From an uncultured Oscillospiraceae bacterium (GTDB lineage: Bacteria > Bacillota > Clostridia > Oscillospirales > Oscillospiraceae), in the NCBI GenBank assembly GCA_947626785.1, contig CANQTO010000005.1:1-64000 (forward strand): a stretch of 64,000 nucleotides of DNA, in the 5' to 3' direction. The first letter of the stretch is position 1, and the number at the start of each line of letters is the position of its first letter. Shown here one piece after another: positions 32,814 to 41,062 of this stretch. Made by a program: the position numbers and the translations under genes. Under the pieces are notes generated by a model. It saw only the letters and a list, made by a program, of their open reading frames with translations, was not told where the DNA came from and did no database searches.

Positions 32814-33512
32814 ATGAGCAAGTATGTAGAGATCGGCTATCCCATTTATGACGGCATGGGCGTCTACCCCGGCCTGCCCATCCCCAAGGTGACCATCCGC
32901 GAGGATCTGCTCAAGGGCGACGACTGGAACGGCTCCGTTCTGGAGATCTATCTGCACGCCGGCACCCACTGCGACGCCCCCTGGCACTACATGGGCGGCG
33001 ACGCCCCCATGATGGACGACATCCAGGCGCTGCCCACCGAGTCCTTCATCTATAAGCACCCCCTGCTGGTGGACTGCCCCTTTGAGGAAAAGAACGGCGA
33101 GATTGACCTGGAGCAGCTGAAGGCCTGCGGCGATGAGCTGTACGAGGCGGACCTGCTGATCTTCAACACCCACAGCTGGCCCAAGAGAAGCGTGGACTTC
33201 GCGGATTACGGCACAGACTTTGCGGCTGTCGGCCCCGAGGCGGCGGAGTTTATCCGCATGGAGCTGCCCAAGGTCAAGGCCGTAGCCATCGACACGCTGA
33301 GCATCGAGAACATCGCCAACGGCCGCGCCAACGGCTTCCGCACCCACAAGGCGTTTCTGGACCCCGATCGCAGCGACCACACGGTCCGCATTTTTGAGGA
33401 CGTGAACCCCGAGCCCATCATCGGCAAAAAGCTCGTCAGCGCCTTTACCTCGCCCCTGCGCATCCATGGCGACGCCTGCATCTGCAACATCGTAGTCGAG
33501 ATCGAAGACTGA
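32814..33512 (+). CDS. Cyclase-family metal-dependent hydrolase
   Basis: A 232-residue protein of the kynurenine-formamidase/isatin-hydrolase-like cyclase family. The metal motif HAGTHCDAPWHY (about 44-55), a D..SIENI region and the C-terminal CICNIVVEIED are visible. The family hydrolyses amides, lactones or cyclic ketones with Mn or Zn. AAGGAAGG lies before the ATG. Placed between panB and panE, it might open pantolactone or split pantothenate to pantoate and beta-alanine; no relative with that activity is known to me, so this is inference. Confidence 0.85.
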   Translation: MSKYVEIGYPIYDGMGVYPGLPIPKVTIREDLLKGDDWNGSVLEIYLHAGTHCDAPWHYMGGDAPMMDDIQALPTESFIYKHPLLVDCPFEEKNGEIDLEQLKACGDELYEADLLIFNTHSWPKRSVDFADYGTDFAAVGPEAAEFIRMELPKVKAVAIDTLSIENIANGRANGFRTHKAFLDPDRSDHTVRIFEDVNPEPIIGKKLVSAFTSPLRIHGDACICNIVVEIED

Positions 33513-33527
33513 ACGGAGGAAAACGCT

Positions 33528-34445
33528 ATGAATATCGCTATTATCGGCGCGGGCGCCATGGGCTGCATCTACGGCATGTATCTGTCCCGCCAGAACCCGG
33601 TGCTGCTGATCGACGTGGTGAAGGACCACGTGGACGCCATCAATGAGAAGGGCCTGGAATTTACCCATCTGGACGGCACGACCGAGATCGTAAAGAGGGT
33701 GAAGGCCACCATGGACACCGGCAGCTGCTCTCCGGCGGATCTGGTGATCCTGCTGACCAAGGGCTATCAGAGCGCCGAGGCCCTGGAGAAGAACGCCAGC
33801 CTCATCGGCCCGGACACCATCGTCTGCTCCCTGCAGAACGGCTACGGCAACGCCGACGACATCGTGAAGTACGTGCCCGAGGCCCAGGTAGTTCTGGGCA
33901 CCAGCGGCGGCGGCGCTATCGTCGCCGGGCCCGGCAAGATCCTGCACAAGGGCCAGGGTACCACTCAGCTGGGCTGCCTCACCGCCGGCCAGAGCAAGGC
34001 CGAGATCGTGGCCAAGGCCATGATCGACTGCGGCGTGCCCGGGGTGGAGCTGGTCCCGGACGTGAAGAAGCTGCTGTGGACCAAGCTCTTCGTCAACATC
34101 GGCATCAACCCCATCTGTGCGCTCACCGGCGAGACCAACCAGTCCATCGCCAACAACCCCTTCTCCCACGCCGTCTCCGCCATGCTGGTCAAGGAGGCCG
34201 TGGAGGTCGCCAACGCCACCGGCATGGACTTTGAGTATGAGGCCGCGTTCCAGCACGTGATCGACCTGGCCCTGGGCACCGGCGGCAACATCTGCTCCAT
34301 GCTGGCGGATGTGAGCCACAAGCGCCGCACCGAGGTGGACAGGATCAACGGTGCCGCCGTCTCCGAGGCCGCCAAGGTGGGCATGAAGGCCCCCCTGAAC
34401 GAGATGATTACCGCGCTGATCCACGCAAAAGAGAAAACCTACTGA
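33528..34445 (+). CDS. panE: 2-dehydropantoate 2-reductase (ketopantoate reductase)
   Basis: A 305-residue ApbA/PanE protein interconverting pantoate and ketopantoate with NADP(H). The Rossmann start IAIIGAGAMGCIYGMYLS, the LLTKGYQSAEAL hinge, the catalytic Lys in KLLWTKLFVNIGINPICALT and the Glu in RRTEVDRINGAAV are all present. GGAGGAAAACGCT precedes the ATG, 15 bases after the hydrolase gene. The paralogue family includes enzymes for other 2-ketoacids, but the panB neighbour supports ketopantoate. Confidence 0.92.
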   Translation: MNIAIIGAGAMGCIYGMYLSRQNPVLLIDVVKDHVDAINEKGLEFTHLDGTTEIVKRVKATMDTGSCSPADLVILLTKGYQSAEALEKNASLIGPDTIVCSLQNGYGNADDIVKYVPEAQVVLGTSGGGAIVAGPGKILHKGQGTTQLGCLTAGQSKAEIVAKAMIDCGVPGVELVPDVKKLLWTKLFVNIGINPICALTGETNQSIANNPFSHAVSAMLVKEAVEVANATGMDFEYEAAFQHVIDLALGTGGNICSMLADVSHKRRTEVDRINGAAVSEAAKVGMKAPLNEMITALIHAKEKTY

Positions 34446-34452
34446 TATAACC

Positions 34453-34486
34453 GCCGATACGCCGCCGAAAAAGGCGGCATATCGGC
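34453..34486 (+). other. Intra-operon hairpin between panE and the permease gene
   Basis: Arms GCCGATACGCCGCC / GGCGGCATATCGGC with one mismatch and a 6-base loop, with no T-run. It probably protects or processes the mRNA and could change the dose of upstream and downstream genes. Confidence 0.5.
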
Positions 34487-34504
34487 AAAAAGGAGTCTGA
34501 CTGT

Positions 34505-35473
34505 ATGAACGTTCCCATTCTGAAAACCCTGAGAAAGATCCCCGGCGGCGTCATGATCATTCCCCTGCTGCTGGGTGCCCTGCTCAATTCCGTCTGCCCG
34601 CAGGTCCTGGAGATCGGCGGCTTTTCCACCGCCATGTTCAAGACCGGCATCAACGCTTTCGTCGCCCTCTTCTTCGTCTGCTCCGGCTCCCAGATCAAGA
34701 TTCGGGAGGCCGCTCTGCCCCTGGCAAAGGGCACTGTCCTCCTGATCAGCAAGTTCGTCGTGGGCGCGGCCCTGGGCCTTCTGATCAGCAAGATCTGGGG
34801 TATGGCGGGCTTCCTGAGCATCACGCCCCTGGCCGTCGTCTCCGCCGCTACCAATTCCAGCGGCACTCTGTACGTAGCGCTGGCCAACGAGTACGGCGAC
34901 AACAGCGACGTGGCCGCCATCGGCCCCCTCTGCCTCAACGACTCCCCCTTCCTGACCATGCTCTTCTTCGGCGCGGCGGGCCTGGCGGATATCCCGCTGC
35001 TGTCTCTGCTGGCGGCGATCCTGCCCCTGCTCCTGGGCATGCTCATCGGCAACCTGGACCCGGACTTCCGTAAACTCCTGGAGCCTGGCACCGCTATCAT
35101 CACACCCTTTGTTGCCTTCACGCTGGGCGCCAATCTCCGCCTGCAGGCCATTCTCTCGGCCGGTATCGGCGGCGTGATCCTGGGCCTGATGACGGTCCTC
35201 TTCACCGGCCTGGGCGGCTATTACGCCATCGCCATCTGCAACCACGGCAAGCCCAAGGCGGTGGGCGCGGCTATCGGCTCCTGCGCGGGCATCTGCTCCG
35301 CCACGCCCATGTATCTGGCCCAGATCGACCCGTCCCTGGCCCCCTATGTGGAGTCCTCTACGGCCAGCTGCACGGCGGCCACCATCATCACCGCCATCCT
35401 TTGCCCGGTGCTGGTGGCGTTCCTGTATAAGATCGACCAGAAGAAAGAGGCCAAGCGGCTGGCAAAGAGCTGA
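34505..35473 (+). CDS. kdgT: KdgT-family 2-keto-3-deoxygluconate-type permease
   Basis: A 322-residue membrane protein with about ten helices. It begins [25 protein letters not shown]-like (family start IPGGxMxxPLLLGAL) and contains [31 protein letters not shown] and a Ser/Thr-rich C-terminal [20 protein letters not shown]. KdgT proteins import 2-keto-3-deoxygluconate by proton symport. Here no KDG kinase or aldolase is nearby, and the operon handles ketopantoate, a branched 2-keto hydroxyacid, so ketopantoate or pantoate import is a reasonable proposal. AAAAAGGAG precedes the start. Confidence 0.88.
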   Translation: MNVPILKTLRKIPGGVMIIPLLLGALLNSVCPQVLEIGGFSTAMFKTGINAFVALFFVCSGSQIKIREAALPLAKGTVLLISKFVVGAALGLLISKIWGMAGFLSITPLAVVSAATNSSGTLYVALANEYGDNSDVAAIGPLCLNDSPFLTMLFFGAAGLADIPLLSLLAAILPLLLGMLIGNLDPDFRKLLEPGTAIITPFVAFTLGANLRLQAILSAGIGGVILGLMTVLFTGLGGYYAIAICNHGKPKAVGAAIGSCAGICSATPMYLAQIDPSLAPYVESSTASCTAATIITAILCPVLVAFLYKIDQKKEAKRLAKS

Positions 35474-35496
35474 GCCGCAGGGAAAAGGAGAACACC

Positions 35497-37167
35497 ATGC
35501 CTTTTAAGACTGACATAGAGATCGCCCAGGAAGCGGCCCTGCTCCCTGTCAACGAGATCGCCGCCTCCCTGGGCATCCCGGCCGGGGCGGTGGAGAACTA
35601 CGGCCGGTACAAGGCCAAGCTGGACATCCACGCCCTGAAGGAGCTGCCCGAGAAGGGCAAGCTCATCCTGGTCACGGCCATCACCCCCACCCCCGCCGGT
35701 GAGGGCAAGACCACCACCTCCGTGGGCCTGGCCGACGGCCTGCGGAAGATCGGCAAGAATGCTGTGGTGGCCCTGCGGGAGCCCTCCCTGGGCCCCGTGT
35801 TCGGCGTGAAGGGCGGCGCTGCCGGCGGCGGCTACGCCCAGGTAGTGCCCATGGAGGACATCAACCTCCACTTCACCGGCGACTTCCACGCCATAGGGGC
35901 AGCCAACAACCTCCTGGCCGCCATGCTGGACAACCACATCCAGCAGGGCAACGCCCTGGGCATCGACCCCAAGCAGATCACCTGGAAGCGGGCCGTGGAC
36001 ATGAACGACCGGCAGCTGCGGCATATCGTGGACGGCCTGGGCGGCCGGATGCAGGGCGTGCCCCGGGAGGACGGCTTTGAGATCACGGTTGCCAGCGAGA
36101 TCATGGTGGTGCTGTGCCTGGCCTCCGGCCTACAGGACCTGAAGGAGCGCCTGGCCCGCATGATCGTGGCCTACACCTACGACGGGAGACCCGTCACCGC
36201 CGCCGGCCTGAAGGCCCAGGGGGCTATGGCGGCGCTGCTGAAGGACGCCATCAAGCCCAACCTGGTCCAGACGCTGGAGCACACCCCCGCCCTCATCCAC
36301 GGCGGACCTTTCGCCAACATCGCCCACGGCTGCAACTCCGTTACCGCCACCCGGACCGCTCTGAAGCTGGCGGACTACGTGGTCACAGAGGCCGGCTTCG
36401 CCGCCGACCTGGGCGCGGAGAAGTTCCTGGACATCAAGTGCCGCATGGCGGGCCTGCGCCCCTCCGCGGTGGTCATCGTCGCCACGGTGCGCGCCCTGAA
36501 ATACCACGGCGGCGTTCCCAAGGCGGAGCTGAACAACGAGGATCTGGCCGCGCTGGAGCGGGGCCTGCCCAATCTGCTGCAGCACGTGGAGAACGTGAAG
36601 AACGTGTACGGCCTGCCCTGCGTCGTCGCGGTCAACGCCTTCCCGACAGATACCGAGGCGGAGCTTGAGCTGGTGGAGGCAAAATGCAGAGAGCTGGGCG
36701 TCCGGGTCGCCCTCAGCGAGGTGTGGGCCAAGGGCGGTGAGGGCGGCAAGGCCCTGGCAGAGGAGGTCGTGCGCCTGTGCGGGCAGCCCAACAGCTTCAG
36801 CTTCACCTACCCGCTGGACTGCTCCATCGAGGAGAAGCTGGAGGCCATCTGCAGGCGGGTCTACCGGGCCGGCGGCGTGATCCTGACGGACAACGCCAAA
36901 AAGCAGGCCAAACAGCTGACCGAGCTGGGCTTTGCCGGCCTGCCCATCTGCATGGCCAAGACCCAGTACAGCTTTTCCGACGACCCGGCCAAGCTGGGCG
37001 CGCCCAGGGGCTTCACCGTCACGGTGCGGAACCTGAAGGTCTCCGCCGGAGCGGGCTTCATCGTGGCCCTCACCGGGGACATCATGACCATGCCGGGACT
37101 GCCCAAGGTCCCCTCCGCGGAGAAGATCGACGTGGACGAGAACGGGCGCATCACCGGCCTGTTTTGA
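35497..37167 (+). CDS. fhs: Formate-tetrahydrofolate ligase
   Basis: A 556-residue homotetrameric enzyme that joins formate, THF and ATP to 10-formyl-THF, or makes ATP in reverse. The P-loop [20 protein letters not shown] (about 64-83), [21 protein letters not shown] (split, about 90-110), [18 protein letters not shown] and the C-terminal [13 protein letters not shown] are canonical. AAAGGAGAACACC lies before the ATG. In purine-fermenting clostridia this enzyme is known to run in the ATP-forming direction, which would suit a catabolic reading of this operon. Confidence 0.96.
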   Translation: MPFKTDIEIAQEAALLPVNEIAASLGIPAGAVENYGRYKAKLDIHALKELPEKGKLILVTAITPTPAGEGKTTTSVGLADGLRKIGKNAVVALREPSLGPVFGVKGGAAGGGYAQVVPMEDINLHFTGDFHAIGAANNLLAAMLDNHIQQGNALGIDPKQITWKRAVDMNDRQLRHIVDGLGGRMQGVPREDGFEITVASEIMVVLCLASGLQDLKERLARMIVAYTYDGRPVTAAGLKAQGAMAALLKDAIKPNLVQTLEHTPALIHGGPFANIAHGCNSVTATRTALKLADYVVTEAGFAADLGAEKFLDIKCRMAGLRPSAVVIVATVRALKYHGGVPKAELNNEDLAALERGLPNLLQHVENVKNVYGLPCVVAVNAFPTDTEAELELVEAKCRELGVRVALSEVWAKGGEGGKALAEEVVRLCGQPNSFSFTYPLDCSIEEKLEAICRRVYRAGGVILTDNAKKQAKQLTELGFAGLPICMAKTQYSFSDDPAKLGAPRGFTVTVRNLKVSAGAGFIVALTGDIMTMPGLPKVPSAEKIDVDENGRITGLF

Positions 37168-37176
37168 GGAGAGAAC

Positions 37177-38031
37177 ATGGCTGAGATCTTAAAAGGCGCG
37201 CCGGTAGCGGCCGCCATTACCGAGGACCTGACCGCCCGGGCGGAGGCCCTGAAGGCCCGGGGCGTGGAGCCGTGCCTGGCCATCCTGCGGGTGGGCGAAC
37301 GGGCGGACGACCTGGCCTACGAGCGCGGCGCCATGAAGCGCTGCGAGAAGATCGGCATCCGGGTGGAGCAGATCGTGCTGGAGGAGAGCTGCACCCAGGA
37401 GGAACTGGAGATCGCCATCCACCGGATCAACGGGGACTGGACCGTCCACGGCTGCCTCATGTTCCGCCCGCTGCCGAAGCATCTGGACGAGCAGGCAGTC
37501 AGCGAAACGCTGCTGCCCTGTAAGGACGTGGACAGCATGACCGCCGCGAGCCTGCGGACCGTGTTCGCCGGCCGGGGCGAGGGCTTCGCGCCCTGCACAG
37601 CCCAGTCGGTGATTGAGCTGCTGGACTATTACGGCATTGAGCTTGCGGGAAAGCGGGCTGCCGTGATCGGCCGGAGCCTGGTGATCGGCAAGCCCGTGTC
37701 CCTGATGCTCCAGACGCGAAACGCGACTGTCTCCATGTGCCACACCAGGACCGTGGACCTGCCGGCGGTCTGCCGCCAGGCGGAGATCCTGGTGGTCGCG
37801 GCGGGCCGGGCCGGCGTAGTAGACGGGAGCTTCACGAACCCGGACCAGATCGTCATCGACGTGGGGATCAACGAAGCGCCCGGCGGCGGCATCTGCGGCG
37901 ACGTGCAGTTTCAGGCGGTGGAGCCCCGCGTGCGCGCCATCACCCCGGTCCCCGGCGGCGTCGGCTCCGTCACCACCGCCGTGCTCTGCAAGCACGTGAT
38001 CGAGGCCGCGGAAAAGGCCGCCCGGCAGTAA
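37177..38031 (+). CDS. folD: FolD: methylene-THF dehydrogenase / methenyl-THF cyclohydrolase, divergent clade
   Basis: A 284-residue FolD interconverting 5,10-methylene- and 10-formyl-THF with NADP(H). FGPCTAQSVIELLDYYGIEL-like active-site loop (APCTA region), GKRAAVIGRSLVIGKPVSLML and VITPVPGGVGSVTTAVL are present. In the catalytic N-terminal helix the usual Y-x3-K-x-K is replaced by YERGAMKRC: the Lys four residues after the Tyr, needed for cyclohydrolase action in studied FolDs, is Ala, while the Lys at +6 remains. It starts 9 bases after fhs. GGAGAG precedes the ATG. Confidence 0.93.
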   Translation: MAEILKGAPVAAAITEDLTARAEALKARGVEPCLAILRVGERADDLAYERGAMKRCEKIGIRVEQIVLEESCTQEELEIAIHRINGDWTVHGCLMFRPLPKHLDEQAVSETLLPCKDVDSMTAASLRTVFAGRGEGFAPCTAQSVIELLDYYGIELAGKRAAVIGRSLVIGKPVSLMLQTRNATVSMCHTRTVDLPAVCRQAEILVVAAGRAGVVDGSFTNPDQIVIDVGINEAPGGGICGDVQFQAVEPRVRAITPVPGGVGSVTTAVLCKHVIEAAEKAARQ

Positions 38032-38043
38032 GGAGGCAGGAGC

Positions 38044-38598
38044 ATGGAGACTGGCAAAACAAAACAGCTGGCCCTGGACGCCATGCTGGCGGCCATGTGC
38101 GCCGTGCTGGGCTATCTCTCCCTGGACTTCATCAGCCTGAAGATCACCTTTGAGAGTCTGCCGGTGCTGCTGGGCGCGCTGCTGCTGGGCCCGGTCAACG
38201 GCTGCGCCATCGGGCTGATCGGGACGCTGGTCTACCAGCTGCTGCGCTATGGGGTCACCCTGACGACGCCGCTGTGGATCCTGCCTTATGCGGTCTGCGG
38301 CTTTGCGGTGGGACTCTGCGCCAAACGCAAAGGGTTTGAGCTGAGCCAGGGGCAGATGACGGCTCTCGTCGTTCTCAACGAGCTGCTGATCACCCTGCTG
38401 AACACCGGCGTCATGTACATAGACAGCCTTCTCTACCACTACTATTTCCCCGGCTTCATTACGGGTTCCCTGGCGCTCCGGCTGGTGATCTGCATAGGAA
38501 AAGCGGTCGCTTTCGCCTTCCTCCTGCCGGTAGTCCTGAAGCCCGCCCGGGCGGCGCTGAGTCAAAACGCCGGCGCAAACAGGAGAGCCGCGGTATGA
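38044..38598 (+). CDS. folT: ECF transporter S component, probably folate (FolT-like)
   Basis: A 184-residue six-helix substrate-binding membrane subunit of an energy-coupling-factor importer. It shows the typical N-terminal lysine-poor helix with ALDAMLAAMCAVLGYL, then LKITFESLPVLLGALLLGP and GLIGTLVYQLLRYG. No A, A' or T subunits are nearby, as expected for group II systems that share them. Position after fhs and folD favours folate; pantothenate is the second choice given panB and panE. TAAGGAGGCAGGAGC precedes the ATG. Confidence 0.85.
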   Translation: METGKTKQLALDAMLAAMCAVLGYLSLDFISLKITFESLPVLLGALLLGPVNGCAIGLIGTLVYQLLRYGVTLTTPLWILPYAVCGFAVGLCAKRKGFELSQGQMTALVVLNELLITLLNTGVMYIDSLLYHYYFPGFITGSLALRLVICIGKAVAFAFLLPVVLKPARAALSQNAGANRRAAV

Positions 38599-38631
38599 TC
38601 CACCCGGCGCGCGCCGGATCTGTCCGTTTGC

Positions 38632-38680
38632 AAAACGTACCCATAGACGCGTGACTTACAGCGTCCATGGGTACGTTTTT
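38632..38680. terminator. Terminator of the pan/THF operon
   Basis: Arms AAAACGTACCCATAGACGC / GCGTCCATGGGTACGTTTTT with a T-run. It also faces the convergent HAD gene and resembles in plan the terminator after amt. Confidence 0.85.
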
Positions 38681-38705
38681 AATGTCTAATTGTTGTTCCC
38701 TGCCG

Positions 38706-39434
38706 TCACCGGGCGCTGGTCAGGAGCTGGTAGAGCCGGGAGAGGTCCGGCTTTTCGAGCACGTAGCCGGCCGGGGGCGGCGCCTCGTCCGGGGAGAGGC
38801 CGGAGCGGAGATAGACCGTGGAGAGCCCGGCGGCTTTGGCGGGCAGGCAGTCGCAGGCCCCGTCGTTTCCCACCATCACGGCCCGGGCCGGGTCGATGGC
38901 CTGCCCGCGCAGCAGAAATGCAAAGAAAAGGGGGTCCGGCTTTTTGCAGCCCCAGTCGGAGGACAGGTAGATCCCGTCAAAGAGGGGCGTCAGACCCAGA
39001 CGGTCCAGCTCCGGGGCGGTAAAGAGCCTCTGGGCATTGGACAGGAGCCACACCCGCTGCCCGTTTGCCCGGAGGGCCCTCAGCAGCTCCGCCGCCCCGT
39101 CATAGGGCCGGATGTATACCGTGGAGAGTTCCCGGAAGCGCTGCCCGGTGCGGTCGACCGTCTCCGGAGAGGCCTCCACGCCCCGGAGCCGGAAGAGCTC
39201 CCGAAAGACCTCCTCGATCTGGATCTCCGGATACGCCGTCCGGGCCCGCAGACCCTCCTCCATCGTCCTGATCGTGCGCCGCCAGAGCCTATGCAGCTCC
39301 TCCGGCGCATAGGCCGCGCCCTCCCGGCGGTAGAGCGCCGCCATAGCCTCCCAGAGCTCCGGCGCGCCCTCGTCCGTGCGGATGTCCACCAGGGTGCCGT
39401 ACAGGTCGAAGATACAGTCTGTCCAGCGCGTCAT
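38706..39434 (-). CDS. HAD-superfamily phosphatase
   Basis: A 242-residue HAD hydrolase. Motif I is DCIFDLYGTLVD (nucleophile Asp about residue 10), motif II lies in WLLSNAQRLF, the motif III Lys in WGCKKPDPLFF, and motif IV is MVGNDGACDC. The cap is helical, as in YjjG/phosphoglycolate-type members. Its ATG overlaps the stop of the alpha-glucosidase gene (ATGA), so it belongs to the glycan-degradation operon and may dephosphorylate a sugar phosphate; the substrate is unproven. Confidence 0.88.
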   Translation of the reverse strand: MTRWTDCIFDLYGTLVDIRTDEGAPELWEAMAALYRREGAAYAPEELHRLWRRTIRTMEEGLRARTAYPEIQIEEVFRELFRLRGVEASPETVDRTGQRFRELSTVYIRPYDGAAELLRALRANGQRVWLLSNAQRLFTAPELDRLGLTPLFDGIYLSSDWGCKKPDPLFFAFLLRGQAIDPARAVMVGNDGACDCLPAKAAGLSTVYLRSGLSPDEAPPPAGYVLEKPDLSRLYQLLTSAR

Positions 39435-41062
39435 GGCCGGAGCTCCCGCCGGAGCATGTAGCCCTCATAGGGCCGCAGCCCGTCCCCCGGGGCGCCGCAG
39501 TTGGAGATCAGCAGCTCCGCTCCGGCAAAGTCCTCCGGCACTTGCCAGGCAGCATCGGCGGCGCTGAAATTGCAGACGGTCAGCAGCCGCTCCTCCCCGG
39601 TCTCCCGGATATAGGCGAACACCTGCTCGTTCTCCGCTTCCAGGAGCGTAAAGGTCCCGTCCCGGAACACCGGGTAACGCTTGCGCAGGGCGATCAGCTT
39701 TTGGTAGGTGTAAAAGACGGAGTCCGGATCGGCCAGGGCCGCCTGGGCGTTGATCTCCGGATAGTTGGGGTTCACCGCAAACCAGGGCATGCCGGTGGTA
39801 AAGCCGGCGTTTTTCTCCCCGGACCACTGCATGGGCGTGCGGGCGTTGTCCCGGCTGCGGGCATGGACAACGGCCAGGACCTCCTCCGGCCGCTCCCCCG
39901 CGGCTACCCGCTCGGCGTACAGGTTCCGGGTCTCGATGTCCTCATAGGCCTCGATGGGCAGGCGGATATTGGTCATGCCCAGCTCCTCGCCCTGGAAAAT
40001 GTAGGGCGTCCCCTGCAGGCCGTAGAGGGCGATGGCCAGCATCTTGGCGGAGCGCACCCGGTACTCGCCCTCGTCTCCCCAGCGGGAGACGATCCGGGGC
40101 AGGTCGTGGTTGTCCCAGAAGAGGCTGTTCCAGCCCTGCCCGTAAAGGCCCGTCTGCCACCGGGCCAGGCAGCTTTTCAGCCTGGGCAGGGACAGCGGGG
40201 CCAGGTCCCACTTTCTCCCGCCGGCCGGGCAGTCGGCAAAGTTGTGCTCGAACTGGAACACCATGCTCAGCTCCCGGCCTGAGGGGTCGCTGTACCGTTT
40301 GGCCTCCTCCACGTCGGCGCTCCAGGCCTCCCCCACCGTGACCAGGCCCTCTTCTCTGAAAGCCTCCCGGCTGAGCTCCCGGATATACTCGTGCAGCCGG
40401 GGCCCCCGGGAGGTGATCATCCGGTCCGGCTCCTTGCCCACCGAGTCGATCACGTCCAGCCTAAAGCCCTCCACGCCCCGGTCCACCCAGAAGCGGATCA
40501 TGTCGTACAGCTCCCGGCGCAGGCGGGGATTTTCCCAGTTCAGGTCCGGCTGCTGCACGGCGAACTGGTGGAAGTAATACTGCCCCAGCTTCTCCACCCA
40601 CTCCCAGGCGGAGCCGCCGAAGTTGGCGCGCATCTCATTGGGCGGCGTGCCGGGGACCCCGTCCCGCCAGATATAGTAGTCGTGCCAGGGGTTGTCCCTA
40701 CTCTTCAGGGCCTCCCGGAACCAGCGGTGCCGGTCGGAAGTGTGGTTCAGCACCAGGTCCATGATGATGGAGATGCCCCGCTTTTTGGCCTCGGCGATCA
40801 GCCGGTCCATATCCGCCATGGTGCCGAAGGGCTCCCAGATGGCCCGGTAGTCGGAGATATCGTAGCCGTTGTCGGCCTGGGGAGAGGCATAGACCGGGGA
40901 CAGCCAGATGCCGTCCACCCCCAGCTTCTCCAGATAGTCCAGCCGGGAGAGGATGCCGGGAAGATCCCCGATCCCGTCCCCGTCGCTGTCCTGAAAGCTC
41001 TTGGGATAGATCTGATAGAAGACCGCGGACTGCCACCAGCCGCGTTTTGTTTTGTCAAGCAT
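39431..41062 (-). CDS. GH13 alpha-glucosidase / oligo-1,6-glucosidase
   Basis: A 543-residue GH13 subfamily 31-type enzyme cleaving alpha-1,6 or alpha-1,4 glucose units from short oligosaccharides. Conserved regions: GIGDLPGILSRLDYL, IMDLVLNHTSDRH (region I), GFRLDVIDSVGK (nucleophile Asp, region II), VTVGEAWSADVEE (acid/base Glu, region III) and FWDNHDLPRIVSRWG (region IV). The SFFEPKPF-like QPDLNWENPRLR is typical. The start at 41062 has AGGAGGA; upstream codons shadow the neighbouring gene. It is intracellular (no signal) and overlaps the debranching gene by 8 bases. Confidence 0.93.
   Translation of the reverse strand: MLDKTKRGWWQSAVFYQIYPKSFQDSDGDGIGDLPGILSRLDYLEKLGVDGIWLSPVYASPQADNGYDISDYRAIWEPFGTMADMDRLIAEAKKRGISIIMDLVLNHTSDRHRWFREALKSRDNPWHDYYIWRDGVPGTPPNEMRANFGGSAWEWVEKLGQYYFHQFAVQQPDLNWENPRLRRELYDMIRFWVDRGVEGFRLDVIDSVGKEPDRMITSRGPRLHEYIRELSREAFREEGLVTVGEAWSADVEEAKRYSDPSGRELSMVFQFEHNFADCPAGGRKWDLAPLSLPRLKSCLARWQTGLYGQGWNSLFWDNHDLPRIVSRWGDEGEYRVRSAKMLAIALYGLQGTPYIFQGEELGMTNIRLPIEAYEDIETRNLYAERVAAGERPEEVLAVVHARSRDNARTPMQWSGEKNAGFTTGMPWFAVNPNYPEINAQAALADPDSVFYTYQKLIALRKRYPVFRDGTFTLLEAENEQVFAYIRETGEERLLTVCNFSAADAAWQVPEDFAGAELLISNCGAPGDGLRPYEGYMLRRELRP

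Noticed and set aside
32742-34424. Minus-strand open frame opposite the cyclase and panE genes
   Set aside because: Antisense shadow in GC-rich DNA. The plus strand carries complete, motif-bearing genes with ribosome sites.
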